Positions 8,501 to 17,197 of a stretch of 50,347 nt of DNA are shown here, in pieces; position 1 is the stretch's first letter; every line of letters starts with the position of its first letter. This stretch comes from Mesoaciditoga sp. (GTDB taxonomy: Bacteria; Thermotogota; Thermotogae; Mesoaciditogales; Mesoaciditogaceae): NCBI GenBank assembly GCA_002878315.1, contig PNIW01000047.1, positions 1 to 50,347 of the forward strand, written 5' to 3'. The position numbers were made by a program, and so were the translations under genes. The notes below the pieces were generated by a model. It worked only from the letters and a program-made list of their open reading frames with translations. It did not search any database and was not told the origin of the DNA.

Positions 8501-8817
8501 CCTCTCAGTTCTCGATGAATATCTTTCCAAACATTTCCTTTAACTGGCCGGTCCCGATAACTTTATCGGCAAATATTCCCCAGTTGAATCTTGGAATATC
8601 AGCCCAAGGCAATATCTCGAATTATCAGGTTCAGTCGATGAATCTCAATTTTACAACGGGTTCTCAATGTCTCGGTCTGAAGGGCACAATCGCGTTTAAC
8701 ACGCAGAATGGATTCAACTTTTCCCAGTTTACGTTGACACTTTTCATAGTTCAATTTCCTGAAAAGTACATCTCTTACGATCCTGTGACCAACAACTTCA
8801 ACTTTTCTATATTTTAA
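5569..8817 (+). CDS. LptF/LptG-type permease fused to LptA-like and LptD-like regions
   Basis: Residues 1-360 match a YjgP/YjgQ (LptF/LptG) permease: three N-terminal helices, a beta-rich periplasmic domain (about 130-265) and three C-terminal helices. Residues 361-386 then look like an internal signal peptide: basic KEILVR, a hydrophobic run (367-381) and an A-F-G|D cleavage-like site (384-387). Residues 387-490 resemble the OstA/LptA fold. From about 490 the sequence follows LptD, including TTC (Cys513), PHYEFAASKI and LLGIPIFYFPQYY. The remaining ~530 residues are Ser/Asn/aromatic-rich alternating strands like an outer-membrane barrel. In other bacteria these proteins carry lipopolysaccharide across the envelope; the substrate here is unknown. 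Start is GTG at 5569, overlapping the phoU stop. Confidence 0.85.
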   Translation: MKTLYKYVAKEFFFPFFAGLIVFIIFVSVEVLYQLSDIIVQNHVSIWNLFVLLYYYIPQFVGMGVPVGVLLSIFWVLSNFYTRREMMAFQVHGINLKRIVIPFLILSAILSFLTYLVSNYVVPSFTEQASTYLQKSVYRSNFPNIQTNTFFRAGDNYFYVSNFNPKTEQFGSVMITHLSGDEVTVTYAQSAYFKDEKWYLINGRIYTLKNDLLTFDMSFDTMKLDINKDIVQFLRSQKSAQEMSSSELIDRIKLFQKLGLDAKPFIVELYSRYANALGALIIAFFGVPFSLFFGIKSKAWSAIITFVLVVLYQGSGAWLSAMGKSGLIDPVLAAWLPDILFGIVGLAFFILLDSKVIFRIKEILVRIMPFAAFLLIFVAFSGHAFGDTVKISAGELNLISATQIEYTGGVKLTSSQYTISASSVDIFFNDQRQAIKAIFSGNVVYIQGKNTIYASQMTVILDQNTSFLIDLRGSVSIKNSAGTPQNVYFFGSNAYYDTTTGTTTIYNGYITTCTASPPHYEFAASKIYLVPGDHLIADNVVMYLLGIPIFYFPQYYYSLAGGKQPMEFSINYAGSQGWYTAVKFNFATSKNLNGDVYANSYTNGPSTYGIDLAGTALNVPYYFSYSNTQSVGLITSQIIQFGLSGTLFNLFNTAFNYQDQISGNTSNANSNLSLSGNVLGGKMAAKLTQTVSGSNQSYTLPYQIQNINTNIGPVNVTGTLSGNSSFSMPGNAFSTSHSLSGNFSWPLKFLTLNSITGSYSAALGAGTNQPLSYSTFMDASYAFNALNYNFYGLGLNFSYGAKSGFSISNSSQFADRLALVTNTKASYNLFGVGLSALYNYTQVAGQNLSAFDTNSFQNNIGLTANYTFPFIPLSAQGQITYDFNNSVSPWSNIKLTTSSKFNLFDIKNVLNTSSIISPSLKPINTQITLNSNYGGLSYQGQTLYTYGTNYTSNSPLTLANQITANVGNFGFITNLQFSSQFSMNIFPNISFNWPVPITLSANIPQLNLGISAQGNISNYQVQSMNLNFTTGSQCLGLKGTIAFNTQNGFNFSQFTLTLFIVQFPEKYISYDPVTNNFNFSIF

Positions 8818-8833
8818 ATAATGAGGTGATCTT

Positions 8834-10204
8834 ATGGAAAATTTGAAATTGATCCCTCAAAGCAAGGAAGCCGAAGAGGCCGTAATAGGCGCCATTTTCA
8901 TAAACCCAGAAAGTGCCGATCAGGTCTTCGAAATCCTTAAACACGATGATTTTTACTTTACTCCCACAAAACTCATCTTCCAGGCCATGGAAGAGTTATT
9001 TCAGAACAATAAACCGATAGACGTGCTTTCTGTTACCGATCTTTTGAGTTCAAAAAAGCAACTCGATCTTGTTGGTGGAGAGGTTAACATCGTTCACTTT
9101 GCCGATTCCGTGCCTGTTCTTGGAAATGTGGAGTATTATTCAAAGATAATAAAAGAAAAATCATTGCTAAGACAGTTAATATCCATTTCTGGAAAGATAA
9201 TAGATGCCGCCTACGATCAAAGAGATCCGGAAGATATATTGAATGAAGCAGAGAATATGATCTTCAAAATAGCGGAAGAAGAAAATTCGAGAACGTACAT
9301 GCCTATAAGGGAGATCATAAATTCGACCTTTGAAAAGATAGAGAAATTAAAGATAGAAAGAGAATCTCCCGAAAGCGGGATTCTTGTATCGGGCCTTCCA
9401 ACCGGCTTTAGAACACTCGACGCGATGACGGCAGGATTCCACAAATCGGATCTTGTCATAATCGCGGCGAGACCTTCTTTGGGAAAAACGGCGTTGGCAT
9501 TAACCATGGCAAAGAATATGGCCTTTCTTTACCAAAAAAAAGTTGCGATCTTCAGTCTTGAAATGAGTGCCGATCAACTTGCCCAGAGAATGCTGTGCGC
9601 TGACGGATTCGTAGACCTTCAAAGTTTGAGAAGCGGCGTCATCTCAACGGATGACTGGAAGAGATTGACCAATTCTGCAAGTAGATTAAGAGATCTGTCG
9701 ATAATAATAGACGATGATCCACTTGTCGATGTTTTGAAAATAAGAACAAAGGCAAGAAAGATAAAAAAGGAATTCGGCCTTGACATAGTCTTTGTAGATT
9801 ATCTTCAATTGATCCGTTCGAGAGACAAGAGAGACAACAGACAACAGGAGATATCTGACATATCAAGGGCCATGAAACTTTTGGCAAGAGAATTAGACGT
9901 TTGTGTTGTGGCTCTCTCGCAACTCTCAAGGGCCGTTGAACAAAGGGATGAAAAGAGACCGAGACTTAGCGATTTGAGAGAATCTGGTGCGATTGAGCAG
10001 GACGCGGACGTTGTCCTTTTCATTCACAGGGAAGATTACTACAAAACCAAAAAAGAGGAAGATAAAGATCAAAAAGAGGATGCCGACAATCCAAAAGAGG
10101 CAGAAATAATCATCGGCAAACAAAGAAATGGACCTATAGGAAGTATAAAAATAAGTTTTTTACCCAAGTACGCACTTTTTACGGAAAAAGATTTAATGCA
10201 TTGA
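8834..10204 (+). CDS. dnaB: replicative DNA helicase DnaB
   Basis: Hexameric helicase that unwinds DNA at the replication fork and recruits primase. The N-terminal helical domain occupies about residues 1-110 (SKEAEEAVIGAIF is the family opening). The RecA-like ATPase follows, with Walker A ARPSLGKTA, AIFSLEMSADQLAQRML, Walker B IVFVDYLQLI and the tail SDLRESGAIEQDADVVLFIHR. At 456 residues it is full length, without an intein. A ribosome binding site GAGGTG precedes the ATG. It lies 16 bases after the LptF-LptD fusion and just before tmk. Confidence 0.97.
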   Translation: MENLKLIPQSKEAEEAVIGAIFINPESADQVFEILKHDDFYFTPTKLIFQAMEELFQNNKPIDVLSVTDLLSSKKQLDLVGGEVNIVHFADSVPVLGNVEYYSKIIKEKSLLRQLISISGKIIDAAYDQRDPEDILNEAENMIFKIAEEENSRTYMPIREIINSTFEKIEKLKIERESPESGILVSGLPTGFRTLDAMTAGFHKSDLVIIAARPSLGKTALALTMAKNMAFLYQKKVAIFSLEMSADQLAQRMLCADGFVDLQSLRSGVISTDDWKRLTNSASRLRDLSIIIDDDPLVDVLKIRTKARKIKKEFGLDIVFVDYLQLIRSRDKRDNRQQEISDISRAMKLLARELDVCVVALSQLSRAVEQRDEKRPRLSDLRESGAIEQDADVVLFIHREDYYKTKKEEDKDQKEDADNPKEAEIIIGKQRNGPIGSIKISFLPKYALFTEKDLMH

Positions 10205-10216
10205 TGGAGGTGGAAT

Positions 10217-10819
10217 GTGCCGCTCATAACCTTTGAAGGGATAGACGGATGTGGCAAATCGACACAGATCTTAATGCTCAAAGAGTATTTTGAAAAAAAA
10301 GGAATAAAATGTTCTGTCTTCAGAGAACCGGGAGGAACAAAGATAGGCGAGGAAATAAGAAAAATCCTTCTTGACAATGCAGACTCGGAAATGGATCCAA
10401 AGACGGAATTCTTGCTGTTCGCCGCGTCGAGGGCCCAACTTGTCTCTCAAGAGATCAAGCCAAGGATAAGGGACGAATTTGTCATTTTAGACAGATATGT
10501 GGATTCTTCCGTTGCCTATCAGGGATTTGCAAGAGGGCTTGGAAAGAAGATCGTGACGTTCATAAATGAATTTGCAACTGATCTTATCTATCCAGATCTC
10601 ACATTTTATATAGAGATAGACGAGAAAATTTTTGAAGAAAGAAAAAAAGAGAAAAAAGATAGAATTGAATCGGAGGGAATCGAATTCATAAAGAAGGTTA
10701 TAGAAGGGTATAATCAGATATCAAATTCTTCAAGATTTGTCAAGATAGATGGTAGAATGGAACAAGATCAATTATTTCGTGTTATAATCGAGAAAATCAA
10801 AGATCATTTTAAAGTTTGA
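10217..10819 (+). CDS. tmk: thymidylate kinase
   Basis: Phosphorylates dTMP to dTDP for DNA synthesis. The 200 residues carry the P-loop FEGIDGCGKSTQ at the N-terminus, the DR motif ILDRYVDSSVAYQG that binds dTMP, and a basic lid (RKKEKKDRIE). The start is GTG at 10217, after a GGAGGTGGA ribosome binding site. It lies 12 bases after dnaB, as part of a replication and division cluster. A new promoter for ftsA overlaps its stop. Confidence 0.95.
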   Translation: MPLITFEGIDGCGKSTQILMLKEYFEKKGIKCSVFREPGGTKIGEEIRKILLDNADSEMDPKTEFLLFAASRAQLVSQEIKPRIRDEFVILDRYVDSSVAYQGFARGLGKKIVTFINEFATDLIYPDLTFYIEIDEKIFEERKKEKKDRIESEGIEFIKKVIEGYNQISNSSRFVKIDGRMEQDQLFRVIIEKIKDHFKV

Positions 10820-10847
10820 AAATATTTTTTAGTTAAAGTGTTATAAT
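10816..10847 (+). promoter_or_regulatory. promoter of ftsA-ftsZ
   Basis: TTGAAA (10816-10821), overlapping the tmk stop, and an extended -10 TGTTATAAT (10839-10847) precede ftsA. The spacer is long at 20 bases, so the TGn element probably carries the recognition. Confidence 0.5.
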
Positions 10848-10881
10848 TTGTAAAACTCCATGCAAGGAGGTGCCCTATTTT

Positions 10882-12177
10882 ATGGCTAAAGTAGGGGGAG
10901 TAACGGTAGTTGACATAGGTTCTTACAACATAAAGTCTGCTTTTGCCGAAAGAGTTGCGGATGGATTCAAGATCTTAAGTTATACAAGTGTCAAATCGAA
11001 TGGCCTGTATGGTGGGCAAATAGTCGATGCTCTGAGTCTTAGAGCAAGCGTTGGTGAGTCTTTAAGTGAACTTCAGACACAGTTGATGAAAAAAACTCTC
11101 GGCGGGCATCTCGTCGTGACAGCGTCTGAGAATTTTTTCTCCATTGAACTTGCAAAGATCAACAAAGAATTTCCAAAACTCGAAACGATCTCTCCTGCCC
11201 ATATTCAGGAAATAAGAAAAGAGGCCGTTAAAAGTCCGGACATAATAGATGTAATACCGGTGCGTTACACCTTAGACAACGGAAGAAAAGTCATAAATCC
11301 TCTTTCAATGGCCACCTCTAAAATTTCTGCCGATATCGTTAAGATCAAGATGGATCCGCTTCCAAAAAACGAACTTATGAATCTCTTTCAGGGTTACGTA
11401 TTCGATTCCATAAGTATCTTACATCCTGGCCTTGTTGCCGGGGAAGGCGTGCTCACCGAAAATGAAAAGAATCGTGGAATAATATGCCTCGATTTTGGAT
11501 ATTCCACCTTGAAGATGAGCGCTTATATGGACGGAATGCCAATCGGATACAAATTTATTCCTTTAGGAATAGAAAAGATAATAAAGGACATCGCCACGGT
11601 CTTTAAAGTTTCATATCCAGAAGCAGAAAGAGTTTTATTTTATCATTCCAATCTCGACTATGAGAAGTTAAATGAGAATGATATGGTCGAGATTGTGGAT
11701 TTCAGCAAGGCTAAAAAGATCGTCAAGAAAAGATCCATATCCATGGCGGCATACGCGAGGACAAAAGAAATGTTAAGCCTTTCGAGAAGAAGTTTTAGTG
11801 AGATCCTAAACGCAAATCCATCCTTTAATCCTATAGGAATAGTCATTACAGGTGGAGGCGCGTCTATACCCGGTATATCTTCAGTTGCCGGAACGATATT
11901 CAATCTTTCAGCAAGAAATGGAAATTATATCTCATCGAATAACGTCATAGTTACGGGAGCAGAAGATGTAATGGGTGTGCCGGCTTACGGGCCTTTATTT
12001 GGAGCGTACATATATACCTACAAATATGGAAGGCTCGAAACCAAATTAGTCCAGAATATCCCTGCCGCAAATGTACAAAATGTCCAGCAGACAGTAGCGG
12101 TGGAAGAAAAGAGTGAAGAAAGCGTTCAGAATGGAACGTTCAAAAAATTATGGGATTTCTTGAAAAAATTGGTATGA
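10882..12177 (+). CDS. ftsA: cell division protein FtsA
   Basis: Actin-like ATPase that anchors the FtsZ ring to the membrane. The fold is visible as phosphate-1 VVDIGSYNIKSAF, phosphate-2 ICLDFGYSTLKMSAYMDG and the adenosine motif VITGGGASIPG. The C-terminus FKKLWDFLKKLV is an amphipathic helix of the kind that docks FtsA on the membrane. I place the start at ATG 10882. A GTG at 10870 in the same frame overlaps the ribosome binding site AAGGAGGTG (10864-10872) and is unlikely to be used. The protein is about 431 residues and lies 24 bases before ftsZ. PilM shares the fold, but the ftsZ neighbour decides for FtsA. Confidence 0.9.
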   Translation: MAKVGGVTVVDIGSYNIKSAFAERVADGFKILSYTSVKSNGLYGGQIVDALSLRASVGESLSELQTQLMKKTLGGHLVVTASENFFSIELAKINKEFPKLETISPAHIQEIRKEAVKSPDIIDVIPVRYTLDNGRKVINPLSMATSKISADIVKIKMDPLPKNELMNLFQGYVFDSISILHPGLVAGEGVLTENEKNRGIICLDFGYSTLKMSAYMDGMPIGYKFIPLGIEKIIKDIATVFKVSYPEAERVLFYHSNLDYEKLNENDMVEIVDFSKAKKIVKKRSISMAAYARTKEMLSLSRRSFSEILNANPSFNPIGIVITGGGASIPGISSVAGTIFNLSARNGNYISSNNVIVTGAEDVMGVPAYGPLFGAYIYTYKYGRLETKLVQNIPAANVQNVQQTVAVEEKSEESVQNGTFKKLWDFLKKLV

Positions 12178-12201
12178 TCTCTCCTGAAGGAGGTATAACG
12201 A

Positions 12202-13251
12202 ATGCCTTTTGAGATCACGGAAGACACAAATAAAGAAAGAAAGATAAAAAGAGTTCCGGTAATAAAGGTCATGGGAGTTGGTGGAGCCGGTAATAATGCC
12301 ATAACGAGAATGATCGAGGCAGGTATAAAAGACGTAATCTTTGTGGCTGCCAATACGGATTTGCAGGTGCTTGAGGCGAGTCAGGCCGATGTTACTATCC
12401 AACTCGGTGCCGAGACAACAAGAGGACTCGGAGCGGGCGGATACCCTGAAATTGGCGAAAAGGCTGCCGAAGAAAGCAAATCCGAAATTCAGGAAATACT
12501 CGAGGGCACCGATCTACTCTTTCTGACGTGTGGCATGGGCGGAGGAACAGGTACGGGAGCCACTCCTGTAATAGCGAGAATCGCAAAAGAGATGCAGATC
12601 TTAACTGTTGCCATTGTGACAACTCCATTTTATTTCGAGGGAAACAACAGATGGAGAATAGCAACAGAAGGATTGAAAAAGTTGCATTCAAATGTCGACA
12701 CGCTTATAAGGATATCAAACAACAAGTTGCTCGAAGAACTTCCACCTGAGACGACGATACCTGAGGCTTTTCTCAAGGCCGACGAGACTCTTCATCAAGG
12801 AGTCAAGGGCATATCCGAACTTATAACAAAGAGAGGCTATATAAACCTTGATTTTGCAGATGTTGAGGCTGTAATGAGAAATGCGGGACCCGCGATGCTT
12901 GGGATAGGAATAGGAAAGGGTCAGAATAGGGCCGAAGATGCCGCGAGAATGGCTATGGATTCCAAACTTCTCGAGCAACCTGTTAAAAACGCATCTTCGA
13001 TTATTCTGAATGTTTCCGCTCCAAAGAATGTCACGATGAAAGAAATGCATGCCGCAGCCTCCGTCATAAGGCAGGGATGCAGCGAAGAGGCAGATGTCAA
13101 ATTTGGTCTCATAATAGACGATACGGTTCCTGAAGATGAAATGCGAGTTACCCTCATAGCAACCGGATTTGAAGAGGCGGACAAATTACTCTTTACAGAC
13201 AGCGATATACCTGCCATATACAGATCAGGTCTTGACGATTTCTTAAGGTAA
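12202..13251 (+). CDS. ftsZ: cell division GTPase FtsZ
   Basis: Tubulin-like GTPase that polymerises into the division ring. GVGGAGNNA (residues 26-34) and the tubulin signature GGGTGTG (113-119) form the nucleotide site. The C-terminal peptide DIPAIYRSGLDDFLR matches the conserved tail that binds FtsA, with almost no intervening linker. At 349 residues it is on the short side because of that missing linker. A strong ribosome binding site GAAGGAGG precedes the ATG. Confidence 0.98.
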   Translation: MPFEITEDTNKERKIKRVPVIKVMGVGGAGNNAITRMIEAGIKDVIFVAANTDLQVLEASQADVTIQLGAETTRGLGAGGYPEIGEKAAEESKSEIQEILEGTDLLFLTCGMGGGTGTGATPVIARIAKEMQILTVAIVTTPFYFEGNNRWRIATEGLKKLHSNVDTLIRISNNKLLEELPPETTIPEAFLKADETLHQGVKGISELITKRGYINLDFADVEAVMRNAGPAMLGIGIGKGQNRAEDAARMAMDSKLLEQPVKNASSIILNVSAPKNVTMKEMHAAASVIRQGCSEEADVKFGLIIDDTVPEDEMRVTLIATGFEEADKLLFTDSDIPAIYRSGLDDFLR

Positions 13252-13267
13252 GAGTGGAGGACTTATT

Positions 13268-14941
13268 TTGGCAACGCCTTACAAAAAAATAGGCGAGATA
13301 CTTGTTTCTATGGGGTATATAACCCAGCAAACGCTTGATAAGGCTCTTGAAATATCGCAAAAGAGCGGGAAAATGTTTGGAGAAGTGCTTGTAGAAAACC
13401 ATTTTGTAACATGGAATGATATTGCAGATGCGCTTGCGGCACAGTACAATTTGCCGAGAATTCAGGATCTTCCTTCCAACATTCCTGCGGACGTTATAAA
13501 TTTAATACCTAAAAACCTAATAGATACCTACAGGATAATTCCGTACAGAAAAGATGGAAACAACTTATGGCTTGCCACCGATAATGTTCTTAATTATACC
13601 CAGATAGTTAGAGAAGTAAGATTTCTTACCAATCTTTACCCAAAGATAGCCGTTATTTCTAAAGACATATACGACACGGTCTATCAGTATATTTTTGGAT
13701 CTCAGGTTGACACCTCTGAGATAATTTCAAATGTTGAAACAGCCAAGGAAGAAGAGGTAAAAGAAGAGTTTGTTGAGTCCGAAGAAGCGCCCGCGGTCAA
13801 ACTTGCAAAAACACTTGTTGAAAACGGAATAGTTCAAAATGCGAGCGATATACACATAGAGCCAACTCATCAAGGTGTAAATGTAAGATACAGGGTCGAT
13901 GGCGTTCTTAGAAAGGTCACATCCTATCCAAAATCGATGCATGCCTCCGTCATATCGAGAATAAAGATAATGTCAGGCCTCGACATTGCAGAAAAGCGTG
14001 TGCCACAGGATGGAAAATTTTTCATGAAATATCTAAATGATCAATACGATTTCCGTGTATCGACAATGCCAACGATATACGGTGAAAAGGCTGTCCTGAG
14101 GATATTAAAAGTCTCATCTTCGGAGCAAAAAGTGTCGGATCTCGGATTTAGCGAGTACAATCTTAAAAGATTTAGAGAACTGATAAATTATCCTTACGGA
14201 ATAATTCTTTTAACAGGTCCTACCGGAAGCGGTAAATCCACAACTCTTGTCGCTGCCATAAATGAAATAAAGGACGTGAGTAAAAATATAGTCACAATAG
14301 AGGATCCGGTTGAGTACAACATAGAAGGGGTAAATCAATGTCAGGTGAATGTTGAAGCAGGTCTTACATACCCAAGATTCTTAAGATCTGTTCTCCGTCA
14401 GGATCCGGATATAATAATGATAGGAGAAATAAGGGACAAAGAAACGGCCCAGTTAGCAGTTGAAGCGTCAATGACCGGCCATCTCGTTCTTAGCACGCTT
14501 CACACGAATGATGCTCCTTCAGCAATTTCAAGGCTCATAAACCTCGGAATAGATCCGCATATGCTTGGAGTTGCACTCATTGGAGTTGTTGGCCAGAGAC
14601 TCGTCAGAAAACTTTGCAACGATTGTAAGGTCGAAACAAAGGTAAATGAAGACGTATTAAAAGTGGCAAAGATATTTTATCCAGAGATTAAACCTGTTAT
14701 GTATCAGGCAGTCGGTTGTAGAAATTGTAACGAAGGATATAAGGGAAGAACAGCGATAAATGAAGTTATGATAGTTACTTCTAAATTGAGAGAACTTATT
14801 TATCAAGGAGCCTCGGACAACGAACTTAGAGAAGCGGCCATACGTGACGGCATGAGAACGATGTTCGAAGATGGCGTTGAGAAAATATTGAGAGGTATAA
14901 CTTCCTACGAAGAAGTTAACCGTGTGGTGAGGAGTGCATGA
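13268..14941 (+). CDS. pilB: type IV pilus/type II secretion assembly ATPase (PilB/GspE)
   Basis: Hexameric ATPase that drives pilus or pseudopilus assembly. Residues 1-140 are an N-terminal MshEN/GspE-type domain; an acidic linker with EEEVKEEFVESEEAP follows. The motor has Walker A GPTGSGKST, Asp box TIEDPVEYN, Walker B RQDPDIIMIGEIRD and His box TGHLVLSTLHTNDAPSA. A zinc site near the C-terminus is seen as CNDC and CRNC, typical of PilB/GspE and absent from PilT. The 557 residues match the family. The start is TTG at 13268 with GGAGG seven bases upstream. PilT at 3847 is the plausible antagonist; PilB and GspE cannot be told apart here. Confidence 0.93.
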   Translation: MATPYKKIGEILVSMGYITQQTLDKALEISQKSGKMFGEVLVENHFVTWNDIADALAAQYNLPRIQDLPSNIPADVINLIPKNLIDTYRIIPYRKDGNNLWLATDNVLNYTQIVREVRFLTNLYPKIAVISKDIYDTVYQYIFGSQVDTSEIISNVETAKEEEVKEEFVESEEAPAVKLAKTLVENGIVQNASDIHIEPTHQGVNVRYRVDGVLRKVTSYPKSMHASVISRIKIMSGLDIAEKRVPQDGKFFMKYLNDQYDFRVSTMPTIYGEKAVLRILKVSSSEQKVSDLGFSEYNLKRFRELINYPYGIILLTGPTGSGKSTTLVAAINEIKDVSKNIVTIEDPVEYNIEGVNQCQVNVEAGLTYPRFLRSVLRQDPDIIMIGEIRDKETAQLAVEASMTGHLVLSTLHTNDAPSAISRLINLGIDPHMLGVALIGVVGQRLVRKLCNDCKVETKVNEDVLKVAKIFYPEIKPVMYQAVGCRNCNEGYKGRTAINEVMIVTSKLRELIYQGASDNELREAAIRDGMRTMFEDGVEKILRGITSYEEVNRVVRSA

Positions 14942-16170
14942 ATTCAGATGGATACAAATATTATTCTCATTCCCCTCAGGAGTGGGAAAAAATAGACAGC
15001 CAGAAAAATCCCAAAAAGCCTAAAAGGCCTTTTGGAAGGGTTAATCTTATTCTCGGGATAAATTTTGCCGCGATTTTAGCCATTTTTTTAATTTATTTTG
15101 GTTTTAGCGGCTCGAATACTGTAAAGGTTAATTCACTTGCAAAAGTCGGCGATTTTCAGATCTACATTACCTCTCCAAAGGAGAATTACCTCTCGGGAGA
15201 ACCTCTCAATTTCTACGTTTACCTTTCAAATCTCTCGTCCTCTTCAAAGACTTTTGATATATATTCCTTTAGCCTTAAGATAACCGGCAACTCAACACCG
15301 GTTTATGTTTTCAACACATCAGAAGTTATAAAATCTGAAATAGGACCGAATAGCACGATCTTACTTTACGAGTTGAAAAAAGACACGAATCTTTCAAATC
15401 TTAAACCGGGAGAGTACACGGCAAAAATACTCATGAATTTCGATGGTAAAATAGTGTCCATAGAAAAAACATTCAAATACTCCTCGGTGATCTTTGCATC
15501 AATAAATTCTCCAGATGACTTCTTCATTGAAGGCCAAAGAGCAGATTTAAATCTTTACGTTCAAAACAACACACCGAATACGGTCAATCTAAATATCGAT
15601 AATATCTCATTTACCATATTTACCTCAAATAAAAAAGTTCTAAATTCTCAAAATATCACTGTCAATTCCATTTTTCCAGTTCAATCAGGCCAGCAGGCTT
15701 TAATCTACAACTACAAGACTATTCCGCTTAATGCCGGGAATTACTACCTTAGCGCTGTAATATCGGGATCACAGGATCTGTCTGCCACGTCTGTAATTTC
15801 AGTTATAAACAAATCTGATCTCAGCGATATCTCTGGCATAAAGATAATTTCCGACATTCCTCTATATGTCAATAGAAATACTCCCGCTTCCTTTTCAATA
15901 TCTCTCGCCAATAATGATCTCTTCAGCAAAAAATATGTTGTGCTTAACTCTCTTACGATTATAGTAAAGAAAGGAAATATAGAACTTTACAGATTCTACA
16001 ATGACAAATCCCATAACATAATCATAAATCCCGGCGGTGTGAGGTTGCTTCTTGATTCTAAATCATGGCAGACAATCACCTTTCCATCAACGGGTACCTA
16101 TGATTTTGAAGTTATAGCCAAGATTGGTGACCAATTTATAAATTACAATAAAAAAATACAATCTTTGTGA
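14938..16170 (+). CDS. membrane-anchored protein with repeated beta-sandwich domains, function unknown
   Basis: Not recognised with confidence. The 410 residues begin with a basic, proline-rich cytoplasmic segment, then one transmembrane helix (about 36-56). The large exported part is made of three similar segments of roughly 110 residues. Each has a pattern like SGEPLNFYVYLSN, EGQRADLNLYVQN or NTPASFSISLAN, resembling Ig-like/BsuPI-type beta domains. The start ATG overlaps the PilB/GspE stop (ATGA), so it is translationally coupled and may be a pilus or secretion accessory. That role is inferred only from position. Confidence 0.75.
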   Translation: MNSDGYKYYSHSPQEWEKIDSQKNPKKPKRPFGRVNLILGINFAAILAIFLIYFGFSGSNTVKVNSLAKVGDFQIYITSPKENYLSGEPLNFYVYLSNLSSSSKTFDIYSFSLKITGNSTPVYVFNTSEVIKSEIGPNSTILLYELKKDTNLSNLKPGEYTAKILMNFDGKIVSIEKTFKYSSVIFASINSPDDFFIEGQRADLNLYVQNNTPNTVNLNIDNISFTIFTSNKKVLNSQNITVNSIFPVQSGQQALIYNYKTIPLNAGNYYLSAVISGSQDLSATSVISVINKSDLSDISGIKIISDIPLYVNRNTPASFSISLANNDLFSKKYVVLNSLTIIVKKGNIELYRFYNDKSHNIIINPGGVRLLLDSKSWQTITFPSTGTYDFEVIAKIGDQFINYNKKIQSL

Positions 16171-16183
16171 GGAGGAAGATAAA

Positions 16184-17197
16184 ATGTACAGAATCATGGT
16201 ATGGGGAATGGGTGCCATGGGAAGTGGCATCGTCAAAAATATTCTTCAAAAACGCGATCTTGAACTTACTGGAGTTATCGAAACCTTCAGAAAGGATCTC
16301 GCAGGAAAACCTCTGAAGTCTTTAGGAATCGAAAGCGATATTCAGATATCTTCGAACCCGCAAAAGGCTATTTCAGATCTTGATCCGGACTTAATAGTCA
16401 TCGCGACGGCCTCCTTTGTTCCTGTGGTTTTCCCGATGATAAAATTAGCGGTAGAAAATTCGGTCAATGTCATAACACTTGCCGAAGAGATGGCCTATCC
16501 ATGGATAGATTATCCCGAACTTTCTCACAGAATGGATTCCATGGCCAAAAAACATAACGTTTCCATTCTTGGAACAGGCATAAATCCAGGCTTTGTCCTT
16601 GATACTTTGATATTGTCTCTGACAGGCGTGTGTTTAAATGTCAAAAAGATAAAAGCCCAACGCATAAACGATCTTTCACCATTTGGAAATGAGGTTATGA
16701 GAACGCAGGGAGTCGGGACAAGCGTTGAAGAGTTTTATGAAGGCATAAAAAATGGCAAGATTGTCGGCCACATAGGCTTTAGACAATCCATTTACATGAT
16801 AGCGGATGCCCTCGGATGGAAGATAGAAAAGATAGAAGAAGAAAGAGAGCCTATTGTTTCAAAGGTATACCGCGAAACACCCTACGTTAAGGTCAAACCC
16901 GGATATGTTGCCGGGTGCAAACATATAGGCCGTGGATTCGTAAATGGCGAGGCGAAGATCGAACTGATTCATCCGCAACAGATCCATCCTGAACTCGAAG
17001 AAATAAAGACAGGAGATTTCATTCAGATAGAAGGAGATCCGAATATATCTTTGGAAATAAAGCCAGAAATTCCGGGCGGAAAAGGCACGATAGCAATGGC
17101 CACAAATATGATACCCAAAGTTATAGAATCAAAACCCGGTCTTATGACAATGAAGGACTTACAAATACCTTATGGAATAATCAACGCCACCAGGTGA
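16184..17197 (+). CDS. ord: 2,4-diaminopentanoate dehydrogenase
   Basis: NAD(P)-dependent enzyme that oxidatively deaminates 2,4-diaminopentanoate to 2-amino-4-oxopentanoate, the second step of oxidative ornithine degradation. The 337 residues open with the Rossmann motif VWGMGAMGSGIVKN, and GTGINPGFVLDTL is typical of the DapB-like Ord family. The identification is strengthened by ortA, ortB, oraS and oraE following in order. Ribosome binding site GGAGGAAG precedes the ATG. The stop overlaps the ortA GTG start (GTGA). Confidence 0.92.
   Translation: MYRIMVWGMGAMGSGIVKNILQKRDLELTGVIETFRKDLAGKPLKSLGIESDIQISSNPQKAISDLDPDLIVIATASFVPVVFPMIKLAVENSVNVITLAEEMAYPWIDYPELSHRMDSMAKKHNVSILGTGINPGFVLDTLILSLTGVCLNVKKIKAQRINDLSPFGNEVMRTQGVGTSVEEFYEGIKNGKIVGHIGFRQSIYMIADALGWKIEKIEEEREPIVSKVYRETPYVKVKPGYVAGCKHIGRGFVNGEAKIELIHPQQIHPELEEIKTGDFIQIEGDPNISLEIKPEIPGGKGTIAMATNMIPKVIESKPGLMTMKDLQIPYGIINATR

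Noticed and set aside
10870-12177. PilM rather than FtsA for the actin-like gene
   Set aside because: Pilus ATPases are near, but the gene is directly followed by ftsZ and has the C-terminal membrane-targeting helix of FtsA.
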